30,053 nucleotides of DNA from Sperchopsis tessellata (taxonomy: Eukaryota > Arthropoda > Insecta > Coleoptera > Hydrophilidae): the NCBI GenBank assembly GCA_033557685.1, contig JAWQRN010000416.1:1-30053 (forward strand). The letters run 5' to 3'. A program made the translations under genes and the position numbers. This document shows, one piece after another, positions 26,301-30,053 of the stretch (position 1 is its first letter; every line of letters starts with the position of its first letter). The notes under the pieces were generated by a model, which was not told the origin of the DNA, searched no databases, and was given only the letters and a program-made list of their open reading frames with translations.

Positions 26301-28116
26301 TAAGTACTTTTATCAGGTTCTTTTAAATAGGGTAAATCAAGGCTATGTTCTTTTAAAAGAAAAAAAAAAACATCAATTCATTAAAAAAAAATAGCATGAT
26401 TTCAGTTTCAAAATTATTTTTGTCTATATTATTTCTCTAAATGTGCAAACAAAATTTTAATTGTCAGCTAAATCTAAACTCTTTTATAACTATATCACTA
26501 TGAATCATCAGCCTGATGGGATGGACTGGTGGGAGATTGTAAGATTTAATTATTTAAAAAAAGGTAGTGGTAGTTGTTACAGATCAAACAAGATACTAAT
26601 ACTTGGAGTGTTACAATACACTAGTTTGTTCATATATGTGTCTAACATATTTTAATAAATGTAATAAAAATTGCAATAATGCCTATAATTATATATTGAT
26701 TGAAATAATTCCATTGAAAAAAAAAAATAGAAATAGTTACTAAGATGATTTCTTAGGTATTTAAGCAAGGTATGTTGAAGTCACCTAGAATAAATTTATT
26801 TTTGTACATAAATGACAGGGATTTGAATAGATCAAGCAGCATGATATAGGAAGATAAGTTTGAACCAGGAGGTATGTATAGGTTGAATAGGAGTGAATAG
26901 TCAGTGAGGTGATTTGGTTCAAAACTCCCATTTCTGTTAGATTTGTTATTTATTTTGGTGTTTTAGAGTTTTCCAAATTTCTCTCTGATATTATATTGTT
27001 TGTATTTCACAGATTAACCTATTATCATTTGAGGTTGCCATCTCTTGATCTTAGCCACTTAGCCAACAAAAAAAATTGGTATATTTGACAGGAAATCATA
27101 ACAGGGGAAAAAGTTGTATAGTTACATGTCAGTTATATACTCTTGTATATTTATATTATTTTTTGTATATTTTAATTGTAGTGGCCTATTTTGAATAAAA
27201 AAATGATATTTTCAAATACAGTGGGGTGAATTGGGTTATATATTTTTAATCATTGATTTATCTAACAAAGTCATTCAAATACACACCAGATGCTCGTGGA
27301 AAAAAGAAGCAGATATAAGTTGACAACTACAAAAAGAAGTAATTGCTGTGTGTCTAGATACAATGACATACCCTATTACATTCTGCAGAGAGGTAATGAT
27401 AGGAAAATATATAAAAAATGGTTTTATATGAAACTGATGAAAAAAATAATTAATCATAATGTTCTGAATTATTCAGGGGATTATCCATTGGGCCAAAAAA
27501 GGGTGTAATAAAACAATATTTTGGTCATTTTCCATTCAGTTAAGCAGTTAGTGTTAAAAGTCATTTATGTGTATAGACAATGTTATGTATTAGTTATATT
27601 TAAAAAACTAATAATATATATTAATAAGTTTTGCACAGCCACAGTGTAGTTTATCACATAGCTTTGAGATGTTCAACTATATTTGTATGATCGATTAGGT
27701 TTTGTTCAATTGGACGCTGTGCTTATTTAGTTAATTTTACTAAACCAATATGCAAAATATTTATTGCACAATATAGGCTGTTGTAGTTTTAAGTTAAAAT
27801 TTTTGACTAAATTTCAGAGCTAAAAAAGTGAAAATAATCCTTTACATTACCTGACATACCATTTGTTATTTGCCATGATATATTTATTTTCTATTATAAA
27901 TAACTTTTCAGGAATTAGACAAATAAAACTTTGCATCTTTGAAATGTCTTACATACAAGTAGCACAAAAAAACATAAGTATTAAAGTAGTTAAAATAAAA
28001 CAAACATGAATAAGTTACCTGATAACAAAGCGATACTCAGTTGGTCAGTATTTAAATTCTCTACATATTTTCCTAGGTAATTATTTAAAACCCAAGCGGC
28101 AAGACCTTCTAACATC
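2307..28116 (-). CDS. VPS13D: VPS13D, bridge-like lipid transfer protein; N-terminal ~1083 residues, 12 exons, gene runs off the left edge
   Basis: Joined coding exons on the minus strand are 28019-28116, 22991-23181, 22747-22932, 12246-12494, 11756-11929, 9341-9682, 8974-9275, 8618-8917, 8192-8372, 7939-8131, 6831-7569 and 2307-2602. Each junction has GT..AG ends and matching phase. The protein opens with MLEGLAAWVLN, then LNTDQLSIALL and GEVELENLPL, the chorein N-terminal signature in the form typical of VPS13D rather than VPS13A/B/C. Later blocks such as RIACDLQLEEVPLKL and LNDLQILIGKVKDNW also match the VPS13D family by recall. VPS13 proteins are long hydrophobic-groove rods that move lipids between membranes; VPS13D acts at ER contacts with mitochondria and peroxisomes and is needed for normal mitochondrial morphology and clearance. 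Only the N-terminal quarter is present, so the UBA, VAB and C-terminal regions are outside the window. Oddity: a one-base insertion near 28079-28081 breaks exon 1. No other host gene overlaps it. Confidence 0.95.
2800..5060 (-). mobile_element. Decayed LINE (Jockey/CR1-like non-LTR retrotransposon), antisense order EN then RT
   Basis: Read on the minus strand, the endonuclease comes first, with LAGDFSISLLKE near 4812-4845 (family motif GDFN). Reverse-transcriptase pieces follow: VPLGVP, a stop, then GSVIGRILFLIL near 3265-3310 (family motif GVPQGSxLGPLLF), and KFLGVKCL near 3030-3060 (C-terminal FLG motif). Frameshifts and stops occur throughout. It lies within VPS13D intron 11 in the same orientation as the gene. 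The exact ends are not visible, so both borders are estimates. Confidence 0.7.
5129..5245 (+). repeat. Penelope-type terminal repeat, copy 1
   Basis: It contains GAAACGTCGGCACTTGTC, then GCCTCTACACGGTTTCCACC and AACAACATTCAT. Near-identical segments recur at 11517-11612 (+), 22308-22350 (+), 10651-10706 (-) and 29131-29215 (-). The copy at 11517 directly follows a Penelope-like coding remnant, so this is probably a solo terminal repeat of that family. Confidence 0.7.
5246..6830 (-). other. Rest of VPS13D intron 11, no recognised gene
   Basis: No splice-compatible VPS13D exon is seen; exon 11 joins exon 12 in phase without it. The more GC-rich patch at 6480-6660 resembles transposon-derived DNA but I cannot name it. 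The 80-residue plus-strand frame at 5697-5939 has no recognisable motif. Confidence 0.5.
5975..6238 (-). pseudogene. Unrecognised lysine-rich coiled-coil fragment, probably a broken transposon or retrocopy
   Basis: An 87-residue open frame is rich in K, Q, L, V and I with heptad-like spacing, for example KTIKQLQQKSELLKDKVASV. Codons upstream of the ATG stay open (ALNVSAFVTVKTPGASD), so it probably began further right. Shifted frames below 5975 carry more lysine-rich segments interrupted by stops. I do not recognise the family. It lies inside an intron and the VPS13D reading skips it. Confidence 0.3.
6831..7569 (-). CDS. VPS13D: VPS13D exon 11 (largest exon in the window)
   Basis: It encodes residues 740-984 plus two bases of Gly985. 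It opens with MFMTPCSTPPGSEESDSET, then KLYDRYCVELNDLQILIGK, VKDNW, FNISLQIERRVIHTCDP and LPKLVAHLNEYKI, and ends TLTVHSLLLVDALQTFG and LLVASHKHV. All these blocks align in order with VPS13D. The length of 739 nt is 2 + 245 codons + 2. The donor is GTGGG|GTAGGT; the alternative GT six bases later would put a TAG in frame, so it was rejected. Confidence 0.95.
7570..7938 (-). other. VPS13D intron 10 (369 bp), nothing seen
   Basis: AT-rich intron between phase-1 exons. A frame running on from exon 10 into this intron is only readthrough beyond the GTATGA donor. Confidence 0.8.
7939..8131 (-). CDS. VPS13D: VPS13D exon 10
   Basis: It encodes residues 675-738 plus the first base of Asp739: AVRKSWELQLDVTSPQIFFV, AMAVIDFGRLQLRNHSD, then ISKESEDD. 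WxxxLDxxxPQIxF and VIDFGRLxL are VPS13 family motifs. The donor is G|GTATGA in phase 1. The acidic end feeds directly into the threonine-proline stretch of exon 11. Confidence 0.95.
8192..8372 (-). CDS. VPS13D: VPS13D exon 9
   Basis: After completing Arg614 it encodes residues 615-674 (60 codons): LCVKTKCLDVVYQPSAVRW, then LTEFL, and SRTKKELMKNWEQILDGRA. The match is to the VPS13D segment with IxYxPxAVxxxxxFF and the following helix with a TKxE pattern. The acceptor is TTTCAG and the donor GCG|GTAATG. Confidence 0.94.
8618..8917 (-). CDS. VPS13D: VPS13D exon 8
   Basis: It encodes residues 514-613 and two bases of 614: VPMIELQFKTLCLNIISKPR, then LVELSLGALFLRDKFTINS, LFPVLIGPPG, a proline/glycine/arginine-rich stretch, and HLFYIAYEKRPENTGCDYR. 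The block L.LGALFLRD....LFP is conserved in VPS13D. The length of 300 nt is 1 + 99 codons + 2. The donor is CAG|GTAAGT. Confidence 0.95.
8974..9275 (-). CDS. VPS13D: VPS13D exon 7
   Basis: It encodes residues 414-513 (100 codons plus two bases, phase 2 at its end). It contains MLVRWFPTWMGWYSS, matching the VPS13D tryptophan-rich segment, then an acidic/threonine linker and LLKRDVVFGQFSFTCKSGT. The acceptor is preceded directly by ten TA repeats (9277-9296) instead of a pyrimidine tract. The donor is AG|GTAAGT. Confidence 0.94.
9277..9296. repeat. (TA)10 microsatellite abutting the exon 7 acceptor
   Basis: Ten TA units occupy the position where the polypyrimidine tract of intron 6 (65 bp) should be. 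The acceptor AG on the minus strand follows them immediately at 9276-9277. Confidence 0.95.
9341..9682 (-). CDS. VPS13D: VPS13D exon 6
   Basis: It encodes residues 300-413 (114 codons, phase 0), from WQYDQLVRCIRGLDDVARY through RPTCKIKDDARAWWLYAV to GRDFEELKVLRE. The RxRP..KxxARxWWxYA pattern is a hallmark of the VPS13 N-terminal region. No open frame from ATG exists here, so a simple ORF scan would miss this exon. Confidence 0.94.
9683..10639 (-). other. Distal part of VPS13D intron 5, nothing recognised
   Basis: Long AT-rich sequence. The minus-strand frames at 10012-10281 and 10095-10316 are hydrophobic and low-complexity, match no family I know, and overlap one another in different frames. 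Confidence 0.6.
10651..11612 (+). mobile_element. Penelope-like element remnant with RT and GIY-YIG pieces, flanked by inverted terminal-repeat copies
   Basis: On the plus strand in order: NIKSLFTSIP (10706-10735), SGAAMGSPMSLVVVYIFMET (about 10844-10903, the Penelope RT motif MGSPxSPxxAxIFME), HKPTHTNTYM (11089-11118), then GVYQVPYSG (from 11345), the start of a GIY-YIG endonuclease, and NCHEASHIFKILKY. Frames shift repeatedly and the YVDD region is not readable, so the copy is dead. A minus-oriented copy of the terminal repeat (10651-10706) begins it and a plus-oriented copy (11517-11612) ends it. It lies in VPS13D intron 5. Confidence 0.75.
11517..11612 (+). repeat. Penelope-type terminal repeat, copy 2
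   Basis: It shares CATCATTCGCCTTGAAAATG, then GGCACTTGTCAGAGCC and GGTTTCCACC with the copy at 5129-5245. It lies just downstream of the endonuclease remnant of the Penelope-like element, which ties the repeat family to that element. Confidence 0.75.
11756..11929 (-). CDS. VPS13D: VPS13D exon 5
   Basis: It encodes residues 242-299 (58 codons, phase 0): VAMCPSQSNHYSQHFILSP, then PLRSPETPRIACDLQLEEVP and KLVD. The block with PRIxCDxQLExxPLKL is strongly conserved in VPS13D. The donor is GAT|GTAAGT and the acceptor TTTTAG. Confidence 0.95.
12246..12494 (-). CDS. VPS13D: VPS13D exon 4
   Basis: It encodes residues 159-241 (83 codons, phase 0 at both ends). It opens with LKIRDVHIRYEDNVSIPNQ, the VPS13 motif of the form LKIxDVHxRxED, and continues with AVAFGITVESL and FAIYWTSLNYADLL to MSLNELA. 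The donor is GCT|GTAAGT and the acceptor TTATAG. It is separated from exon 3 by the 10,252-bp repeat-filled intron. Confidence 0.95.
12495..13690 (-). other. Part of VPS13D intron 3 without a recognised gene
   Basis: Mostly AT-rich and A-rich. A 69-residue plus-strand frame at 13239-13448 sits in a locally more GC-rich patch (13250-13400) that contrasts with its surroundings, but it has no motif I know. Confidence 0.5.
13694..13726. repeat. Near-perfect hairpin of about 33 bp
   Basis: The left arm TGACGGAAATAAGTCG pairs with the right arm CGACTATTTCTGTCA around a TTG loop, with one G.T wobble and one bulged base. It stands at the left border of the LINE-rich zone. It could be a transposon end, but no second copy is visible. 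Confidence 0.7.
14210..16265 (+). mobile_element. Decayed LINE (Jockey/CR1-like), interrupted by a SINE
   Basis: Plus-strand pieces in order: an endonuclease segment with LMCITEHW (about 14230) and VYRSPNSDIH (about 14431-14460); after the SINE, a linker with NVNEMWNNFIDLF (15088 on); RT segments with GIEDISTSLLK and NGIFPEKFKYGLIRPLYKK (15535-15680), FDLSRAFDCTDH (15894-15930), VRGVPQSSTLGPLLFLIFMN (about 16065-16120) and CYADI in place of YADD (about 16155-16170). Several frameshifts and stops make it inactive. An upstream frame at 13737-14009 may be its ORF1 but I cannot confirm that. Confidence 0.75.
14671..14930 (+). repeat. tRNA-derived SINE with pol III A and B boxes and target-site duplication
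   Basis: The head resembles a tRNA: an A-box-like TAGCTCAGTGG at 14680-14690 and a B-box-like GACTTCGAGACC at 14722-14733, inside a perfect 8-bp hairpin (GGGTCTCG / CGAGACCC). The 3' part ends in an AACGTTAAATAAACAACAAA tail. The flanks AACTTGTGAGAGA (14657-14669) and AACTTGTGACAGAGA (from 14933) look like a slightly diverged target-site duplication. It is not a functional tRNA gene, since no complete cloverleaf is present. Confidence 0.8.
16383..16416. repeat. Hairpin of 9-bp arms with a palindromic loop
   Basis: GTTGACTAT and ATAGTCAAC are perfect inverted arms, and the loop contains the palindrome GTTTTATAAAAC. It lies just past the 3' end of the LINE remnant. It is not followed by a T run that would suggest a terminator. 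Confidence 0.6.
16540..17260 (-). mobile_element. Penelope-like element remnant, left copy (RT core)
   Basis: Minus-strand reading gives QTDGLPMSSPPSPLPAEIF, then IIFWNRCVDDILACFSG with a Val-Asp-Asp catalytic motif, and INFLDLTI (17115 down to 16832), the canonical order of Penelope-type RT. Further down, PYVVLTYLGKLSDHITNILS (16559-16786, another frame) is the linker before the endonuclease. The GIY-YIG part is missing. It lies head to head with the copy at 18050-18940. Confidence 0.8.
17261..18010. repeat. Large imperfect palindrome: inverted Penelope terminal repeats with hammerhead-like cores
   Basis: The outer arms match in inverted orientation: CAAAATACACCCCAAAATCA (minus, about 17315) against CAAAATACACTCCAAAATCA (plus, about 17953). 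The inner region repeats a module with TCTGACTGA, GATCTGATGA, GCCGAAGGATATC and CCGAAAG, twice on each strand: minus at about 17475-17515 and 17601-17645, plus at about 17671-17713 and 17790-17842. CTGATGA ... GAAA is the conserved core of hammerhead ribozymes, which are known from Penelope-like terminal repeats. A TA array (17359-17390) sits in the left arm. Confidence 0.75.
17790..17842 (+). ncRNA. Hammerhead-ribozyme-like motif (best of four copies)
   Basis: CTGATGA at 17796-17802, a short stem II of GGC (17804-17806) with GTC (17819-17821), GAAA at 17822-17825, then GATT...AAGT arms for stem III and TTC before the expected cleavage point at 17841. Compared with the other copies (GCTT / AAGC in stem III), this copy has a G.U and an A.G position, so its activity is doubtful. 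The copies at 17601-17645 (-), 17475-17515 (-) and 17671-17713 (+) each lack part of the core or stem II. Confidence 0.5.
18050..18940 (+). mobile_element. Penelope-like element, right copy (GIY-YIG endonuclease), with 22-bp inverted ends
   Basis: Plus-strand reading: FHRIFSIPLSYDPFALELRT and IIQIAQSNGYPFEII (18072-18160), then in another frame VYKLLCECGANYIGQTDRPF and TRYKEHIW (18410-18490), a GIY-YIG nuclease core with the expected Tyr, Cys and YIGQT residues, then a stop at GCC TGA. It lacks most of the RT. The ends at 18050-18071 and 18919-18940 are inverted copies differing at one position. It is dead because of frameshifts and 5' loss. Confidence 0.75.
19120..19345 (-). pseudogene. C-terminal fragment of a pogo/Tigger-type transposase
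   Basis: The 72-residue minus-strand frame reads VKAWAKVKVETFIKSFTKCD, ISNAMNDLEHNLLWD, then an acidic tail. This resembles the C-terminal region of pogo/Tigger DDE transposases (AWxxVxxETIxxSFxKCGISNAxDGxEDDLLW). The DDE core is not present upstream; the matching sequence stops near 19345, close to the left Tc1 inverted repeat. Confidence 0.6.
19980..20840 (-). pseudogene. Broken, internally deleted copy of a multi-copy arthropod protein family of unknown function
   Basis: Minus-strand pieces: AKIQRIKFVICGRFILKSQT, then SVSEEVEKAYLLYFKYLIGD, QDKSWAPCVCCVSC and FAVPMVWREPTDH (20835-20530); after a frameshift, DRYFCITKT, RDQIEYPNLLSAVRPVPHSQ and NELNDLVRDLSLSKQKSDFF (20515-20180); after another shift, ENLGAVSDEQGERFHQDIST, METRYQGRWNPSMLGDYCW and a stop (20120-20010). 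From memory, complete relatives in arthropod genomes carry a few hundred residues between NAKFHFF and ENLGAV, deleted here near 20120-20130. There are no introns, and it lies inside the Tc1 boundaries on the same strand. The cysteine and histidine spacing (CVCCVSC, YFC) suggests metal binding. The function is unknown to me. Confidence 0.65.
20505..20526. repeat. Perfect 22-bp palindrome of GATCAT units
   Basis: ACTGATCATGA and its reverse complement meet at the centre, giving three tandem GATCAT-like units. It sits exactly at the frameshift between the WREPTDH part and the DRYFC part of the unknown-family pseudogene. Confidence 0.9.
21060..21841 (-). pseudogene. Broken Tc1-family transposase
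   Basis: It starts at ATG 21841: MIARRHLSLQLKEILINFYR, then YERYGVSKSVASWL, the paired-type helix-turn-helix DNA-binding start of Tc1 transposases. Stops interrupt the middle. VMHCRGCILF and GCFSHFGMVPL follow in the catalytic region, and SLDLNPIEHM (21089-21118) is the Tc1 motif SPDLNPIEHLW carrying the second aspartate. The C-terminal tail is not recognisable. Full-length relatives have about 340 residues. Confidence 0.75.
22110..22746 (-). other. Right end of VPS13D intron 3, mostly empty
   Basis: Apart from the short terminal-repeat copy at 22308-22350 I see only AT-rich sequence. The 114-residue plus-strand frame at 22065-22409 is low-complexity (K, N, Y-rich), overlaps the Tc1 end and the terminal repeat, and is not credible as a gene. 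Confidence 0.6.
22308..22350 (+). repeat. Penelope-type terminal repeat, short copy 3
   Basis: GAGCCTCTACACGGTTTCCA followed by CCCGGAAACAACATTCAT matches the copy at 5129-5245 with one or two changes. Only about 40 bp remain. Confidence 0.7.
22747..22932 (-). CDS. VPS13D: VPS13D exon 3
   Basis: It encodes residues 97-158 (62 codons, phase 0 at both ends), starting WDAVSEELAAQDLKLSALD and ending GFISDIIENLQ. It follows exon 2 across a 58-bp intron. The donor is CAA|GTGAGT, close to consensus. The helical charged segment followed by SxxxxIIENLQ corresponds to the part of VPS13D just after the chorein core. Confidence 0.95.
22991..23181 (-). CDS. VPS13D: VPS13D exon 2 (chorein domain core)
   Basis: It encodes residues 34-96 after completing Gly33: EVELENLPLRRDAL, LGLPVQIKAGFIGKV and LQIPVRQIKSMPW, ending at LPVQE. 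This is the most conserved stretch of the VPS13 family. The acceptor TTTGTTTAG and the donor GAG|GTATTA are clear. The length of 191 nt is 2 + 63 codons and ends in phase 0. The plus-strand open frame over the same bases is a shadow. Confidence 0.96.
23982..24490 (+). mobile_element. Mariner-type transposon remnant with internal deletions
   Basis: The left end reads TATTGGGTTAACATTAGCAA, like mariner inverted repeats. Coding pieces: FAMNERTARRWFLYFKDGNV, LKDMQHFGRPVEFNENRLNH (24059-24186, the helix-turn-helix and linker), then after a deletion ITGDEKWCLYVKMK (24278-24320, with the catalytic TGDEKW aspartate), HDQQVKPNVKQDMH, and SRPDGFYRKGIENL (about 24410-24452, near the C-terminus). Only about 0.5 kb remains of a normal 1.3 kb. 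It lies in VPS13D intron 1. Confidence 0.8.
24491..26740 (-). other. Middle of VPS13D intron 1, nothing recognised
   Basis: AT-rich, with scattered A runs. The 64-residue plus-strand frame at 26461-26655 has no known motif. Confidence 0.6.
26745..27020 (-). mobile_element. LINE endonuclease fragment
   Basis: Minus-strand reading: LLFNLYIPPGSNLSSYIMLL, then FKSLSFMYKNKFILGDFNIP (about 26900 down to 26770). The YxPPxSxxxxY and GDFN motifs are typical of the APE-type endonuclease of non-LTR retrotransposons. No RT follows, so it is a fragment. Confidence 0.7.
27021..28018 (-). other. Part of VPS13D intron 1 next to exon 1, nothing recognised
   Basis: The overlapping frames at 27275-27457 (-) and 27290-27508 (+) contradict each other and match no family I know. 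The intron donor for exon 1 is at 28017-28018. Confidence 0.6.
28019..28116 (-). CDS. VPS13D: VPS13D exon 1 (start codon; contains a +1 frameshift)
   Basis: The ATG is at 28114-28116 and the donor GTAAC begins at 28018. Ignoring one base, the exon encodes residues 1-32 plus the first base of Gly33: MLEGLAAWVLNN, then YLGKYVENLNTDQLSIALLS. This is the start of the chorein domain, which sits at the ER-facing end of the protein. As written, the exon is 98 nt. The extra base lies in the A run at 28079-28081 (T run on the coding strand), and without correction translation stops at a TGA about 23 codons in. The start was chosen because VPS13D proteins begin with MLEGL-like residues and the phase-1 donor fits exon 2. 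Confidence 0.9.
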
Positions 28117-29130
28117 TTGGAATCTTATGGGGCCAGATCATTTCAAAATCAAAACATAACCTACAAGATCAAAGATTAACACCCATCAAATTTCACATTT
28201 TATCATGATAAACGGTGTCGGAACTATTGCAGTATTCTAGATTAACGGGAATTCTGATAGAGTAAACTTTTTTTTCCTATACTTGCTATATAATTGTTTA
28301 AACAAATTATGTAAATATTAAACTCGTATAATTTTAATTCCGTAACTGCAATATTTCAACAATAATTTTGATTTACCACAGATTACCTTTAGTTGAGTAG
28401 TTTCTTTGCAAAAGTAGCACAAAACTTTTAAAAACTGTAAATAGAAATTGTCGGCCACTTTGACAGGTATGGCCTTGACTCATGTGACACATACAAAATT
28501 GCCAACTACGTAATGTTTTTACTAAATCAGTAATTTTAGCACAAATTCGAAATGAAGTCTCTCATAATCTTTTGTTTCCTAGATTTTATTGCACTTAATC
28601 ATTATTGTGTTCCAGCTGTATAAATAATAGAGTAAGGTTTTGTTGACTTTTCAAGGGAATGGCGCGAAATGCAAGAACATGAATTGCAATTCAGTGGATT
28701 ATCACAATAATATAGAACACACGATAGAAGAAGGTCGGGATTGAATTAATGTACAAAAATATTACTATTAATGAGGTACAATTAATTTATCAATTTCTCA
28801 ACTTTGTATTTTAAACTGAAAACTAAGGAATATATTCTTGAATTAAATTTATCTGGATCTTCAGCACATGAACCCAATAATTAGTTGAATCGGGACGTTG
28901 AAAAAGTACTTCATATTCAATGATCTGGTTTAGGAGTTTACCCCAACACAAAAAACCTATTATGTAGGTAAGTGCATGTGGTTGTCATTTTATTGTAAAA
29001 ATCTATAATCAAAATATGTCAATGGACAAAAGTATGCCCGTGGGACTAAAATTCGTATAAAGAATGCGGATTGTATATGCTGTATTTGATGTCAAAGGAA
29101 CTTTTGAATGTCTCTCGACTGTAACTGATT
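28117..29130 (-). promoter_or_regulatory. Region upstream of the VPS13D start codon: probable 5' UTR and promoter, not resolved
   Basis: This lies directly upstream of the ATG. No clear TATA box or initiator can be assigned among the many AT-rich stretches, and an untranslated first exon could lie here or beyond. The assignment rests on position only. Confidence 0.35.
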
Positions 29131-29215
29131 TCCAAGGTTATTATCTATATGAATGTTGTTTCTTGGTGAAGTGCAGAGTCTCTGATAAATGCCGACGTTT
29201 CGACAGAGACAAGGT
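29131..29215 (-). repeat. Penelope-type terminal repeat, inverted copy 4
   Basis: ATATGAATGTTGTTTCTTGG and GCAGAGTCTCTGATAAATGC, then CGACGTTTCGACAGAG match the reverse complement of the copy at 5129-5245. Within it GTCTCTG and CAGAGAC (29179-29210) form a perfect 7-bp hairpin. Confidence 0.65.
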
Positions 29216-29990
29216 GAGCGTTTTGTTGATGTAAACTGTTTAGTGGACTTGTTGGTCCTATTAGTAGATTTAATAAAGCATGTATCTAATTCAACATGAA
29301 AAGAAAAGGATTAGATCGTCCCCTGCTTCTGGTGAATATATAAAAATATGTTCGCTCACCAAAGCACTTAAGAAACAATGTATCGATTAATAACTTTCAC
29401 TTTCTCACGTGGGCTTACACATTAATTAACAATTTAATCGGCGTTAATTTTCTGCAACTTTATACGAATGACTTTTACTGAGTCGCGAATAGAAATAGTT
29501 TTCGTGTATAATGAAACCATAGTCGTATAGAAAACGCTTAATTGAATGTTCATAACAATCTGACGCTAAAGAGGGTTGAAGGCAGGCTGACTGATTTTAC
29601 ATATTAAATTTAAAAAAGTTGAATGCTATTTTCATTAACCCTGGAATGCAACTTTACGTTTACAGAAGTCTGCTCTCGCAATTTAAACACGTATCTTTTG
29701 TTTGTGTAAATTTTTTGAGATGCAGTAAGTAAGTATTTAAGTAATTAAGTGGGTAGCCGAATGGTATAAATTTTGTACAGGTCTTTTAATTTATTAATCG
29801 TTGTGAATTGTATTCCATAAATTATTTATTTCTTATGGGTATATAGGGGATATGGTTCTAGTCATTATTTGGAATTATTATTGTTATTGGAATTACACTT
29901 GCATAATTTGGTGGATGTTGTGGGAATTAGTTCCTTAGTTCTATTACAAAATCCCAATGTCGAAAACAAGGAAACATTACTTAATAGAAG
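29216..29990. other. Upstream intergenic stretch, nothing recognised
   Basis: AT-rich with no open frame of note. The part next to the terminal repeat (29216-29340) may still belong to a Penelope-like element on the minus strand, but no protein motif is readable. Confidence 0.5.
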
Positions 29991-29997
29991 GTCATAT

Positions 29998-30016
29998 TTA
30001 TATATATATGTATATA

Positions 30017-30053
<37 letters not shown>
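29998..30053. repeat. TA-rich microsatellite at the window edge
   Basis: (TA)n with interspersed TATG units runs to the last base of the window, so its full length is unknown. Confidence 0.95.

Overview
This is an AT-rich eukaryotic window, most likely from an arthropod. It has spliced exons with GT..AG introns, intron lengths from 56 bp to about 10 kb, and decayed non-LTR retrotransposons, Penelope-like elements, Tc1, mariner and pogo-type transposons, and a tRNA-derived SINE. I see nothing bacterial, no operons and no CRISPR array. The species cannot be named from the sequence.

One host gene accounts for nearly all real coding sequence: the 5' part of VPS13D, a giant bridge-like lipid-transfer protein of membrane contact sites, on the minus strand. 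I traced 12 coding exons from an ATG at 28116 down to 2307. All splice phases agree, and they give about 1083 N-terminal residues of a protein that is over 4000 residues long in other animals. The gene runs off the left edge. Every exon is open except exon 1, which has one extra base in a short T run (minus strand) that breaks the frame after 12 codons.

The layout from right to left is as follows. Positions 28117-30053 are the upstream region, with a Penelope-type terminal repeat and a TA array at the edge. Exon 1 is followed by a 4.8 kb intron holding a mariner remnant and a LINE endonuclease fragment. Exons 2 and 3 are separated by 58 bp. Intron 3 (10.3 kb) is a transposon graveyard. It holds a Tc1-type element bounded by perfect 19-bp inverted repeats that also contains a broken copy of a multi-copy arthropod protein of unknown function, a pogo fragment, two head-to-head Penelope-like copies joined by a palindromic cluster with hammerhead-ribozyme-like cores, and a LINE split by a tRNA-derived SINE with a target-site duplication. 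Exons 4 and 5 follow, then a 2 kb intron with another Penelope-like copy. Exons 6-11 form a compact cluster (6831-9682). A 4.2 kb intron contains an antisense LINE, then comes exon 12, and about 2.3 kb of the next intron reaches the left edge.

The transposons do not form a functional system with the host gene. Every one I could read is broken by stops, frameshifts or deletions, and all lie in introns or upstream DNA. The points most worth a second look are the unknown protein family inside the Tc1 boundaries, the palindromic Penelope cluster, the exon 1 frameshift, and a candidate phospho-FFAT motif in VPS13D encoded across the exon 10/11 junction.
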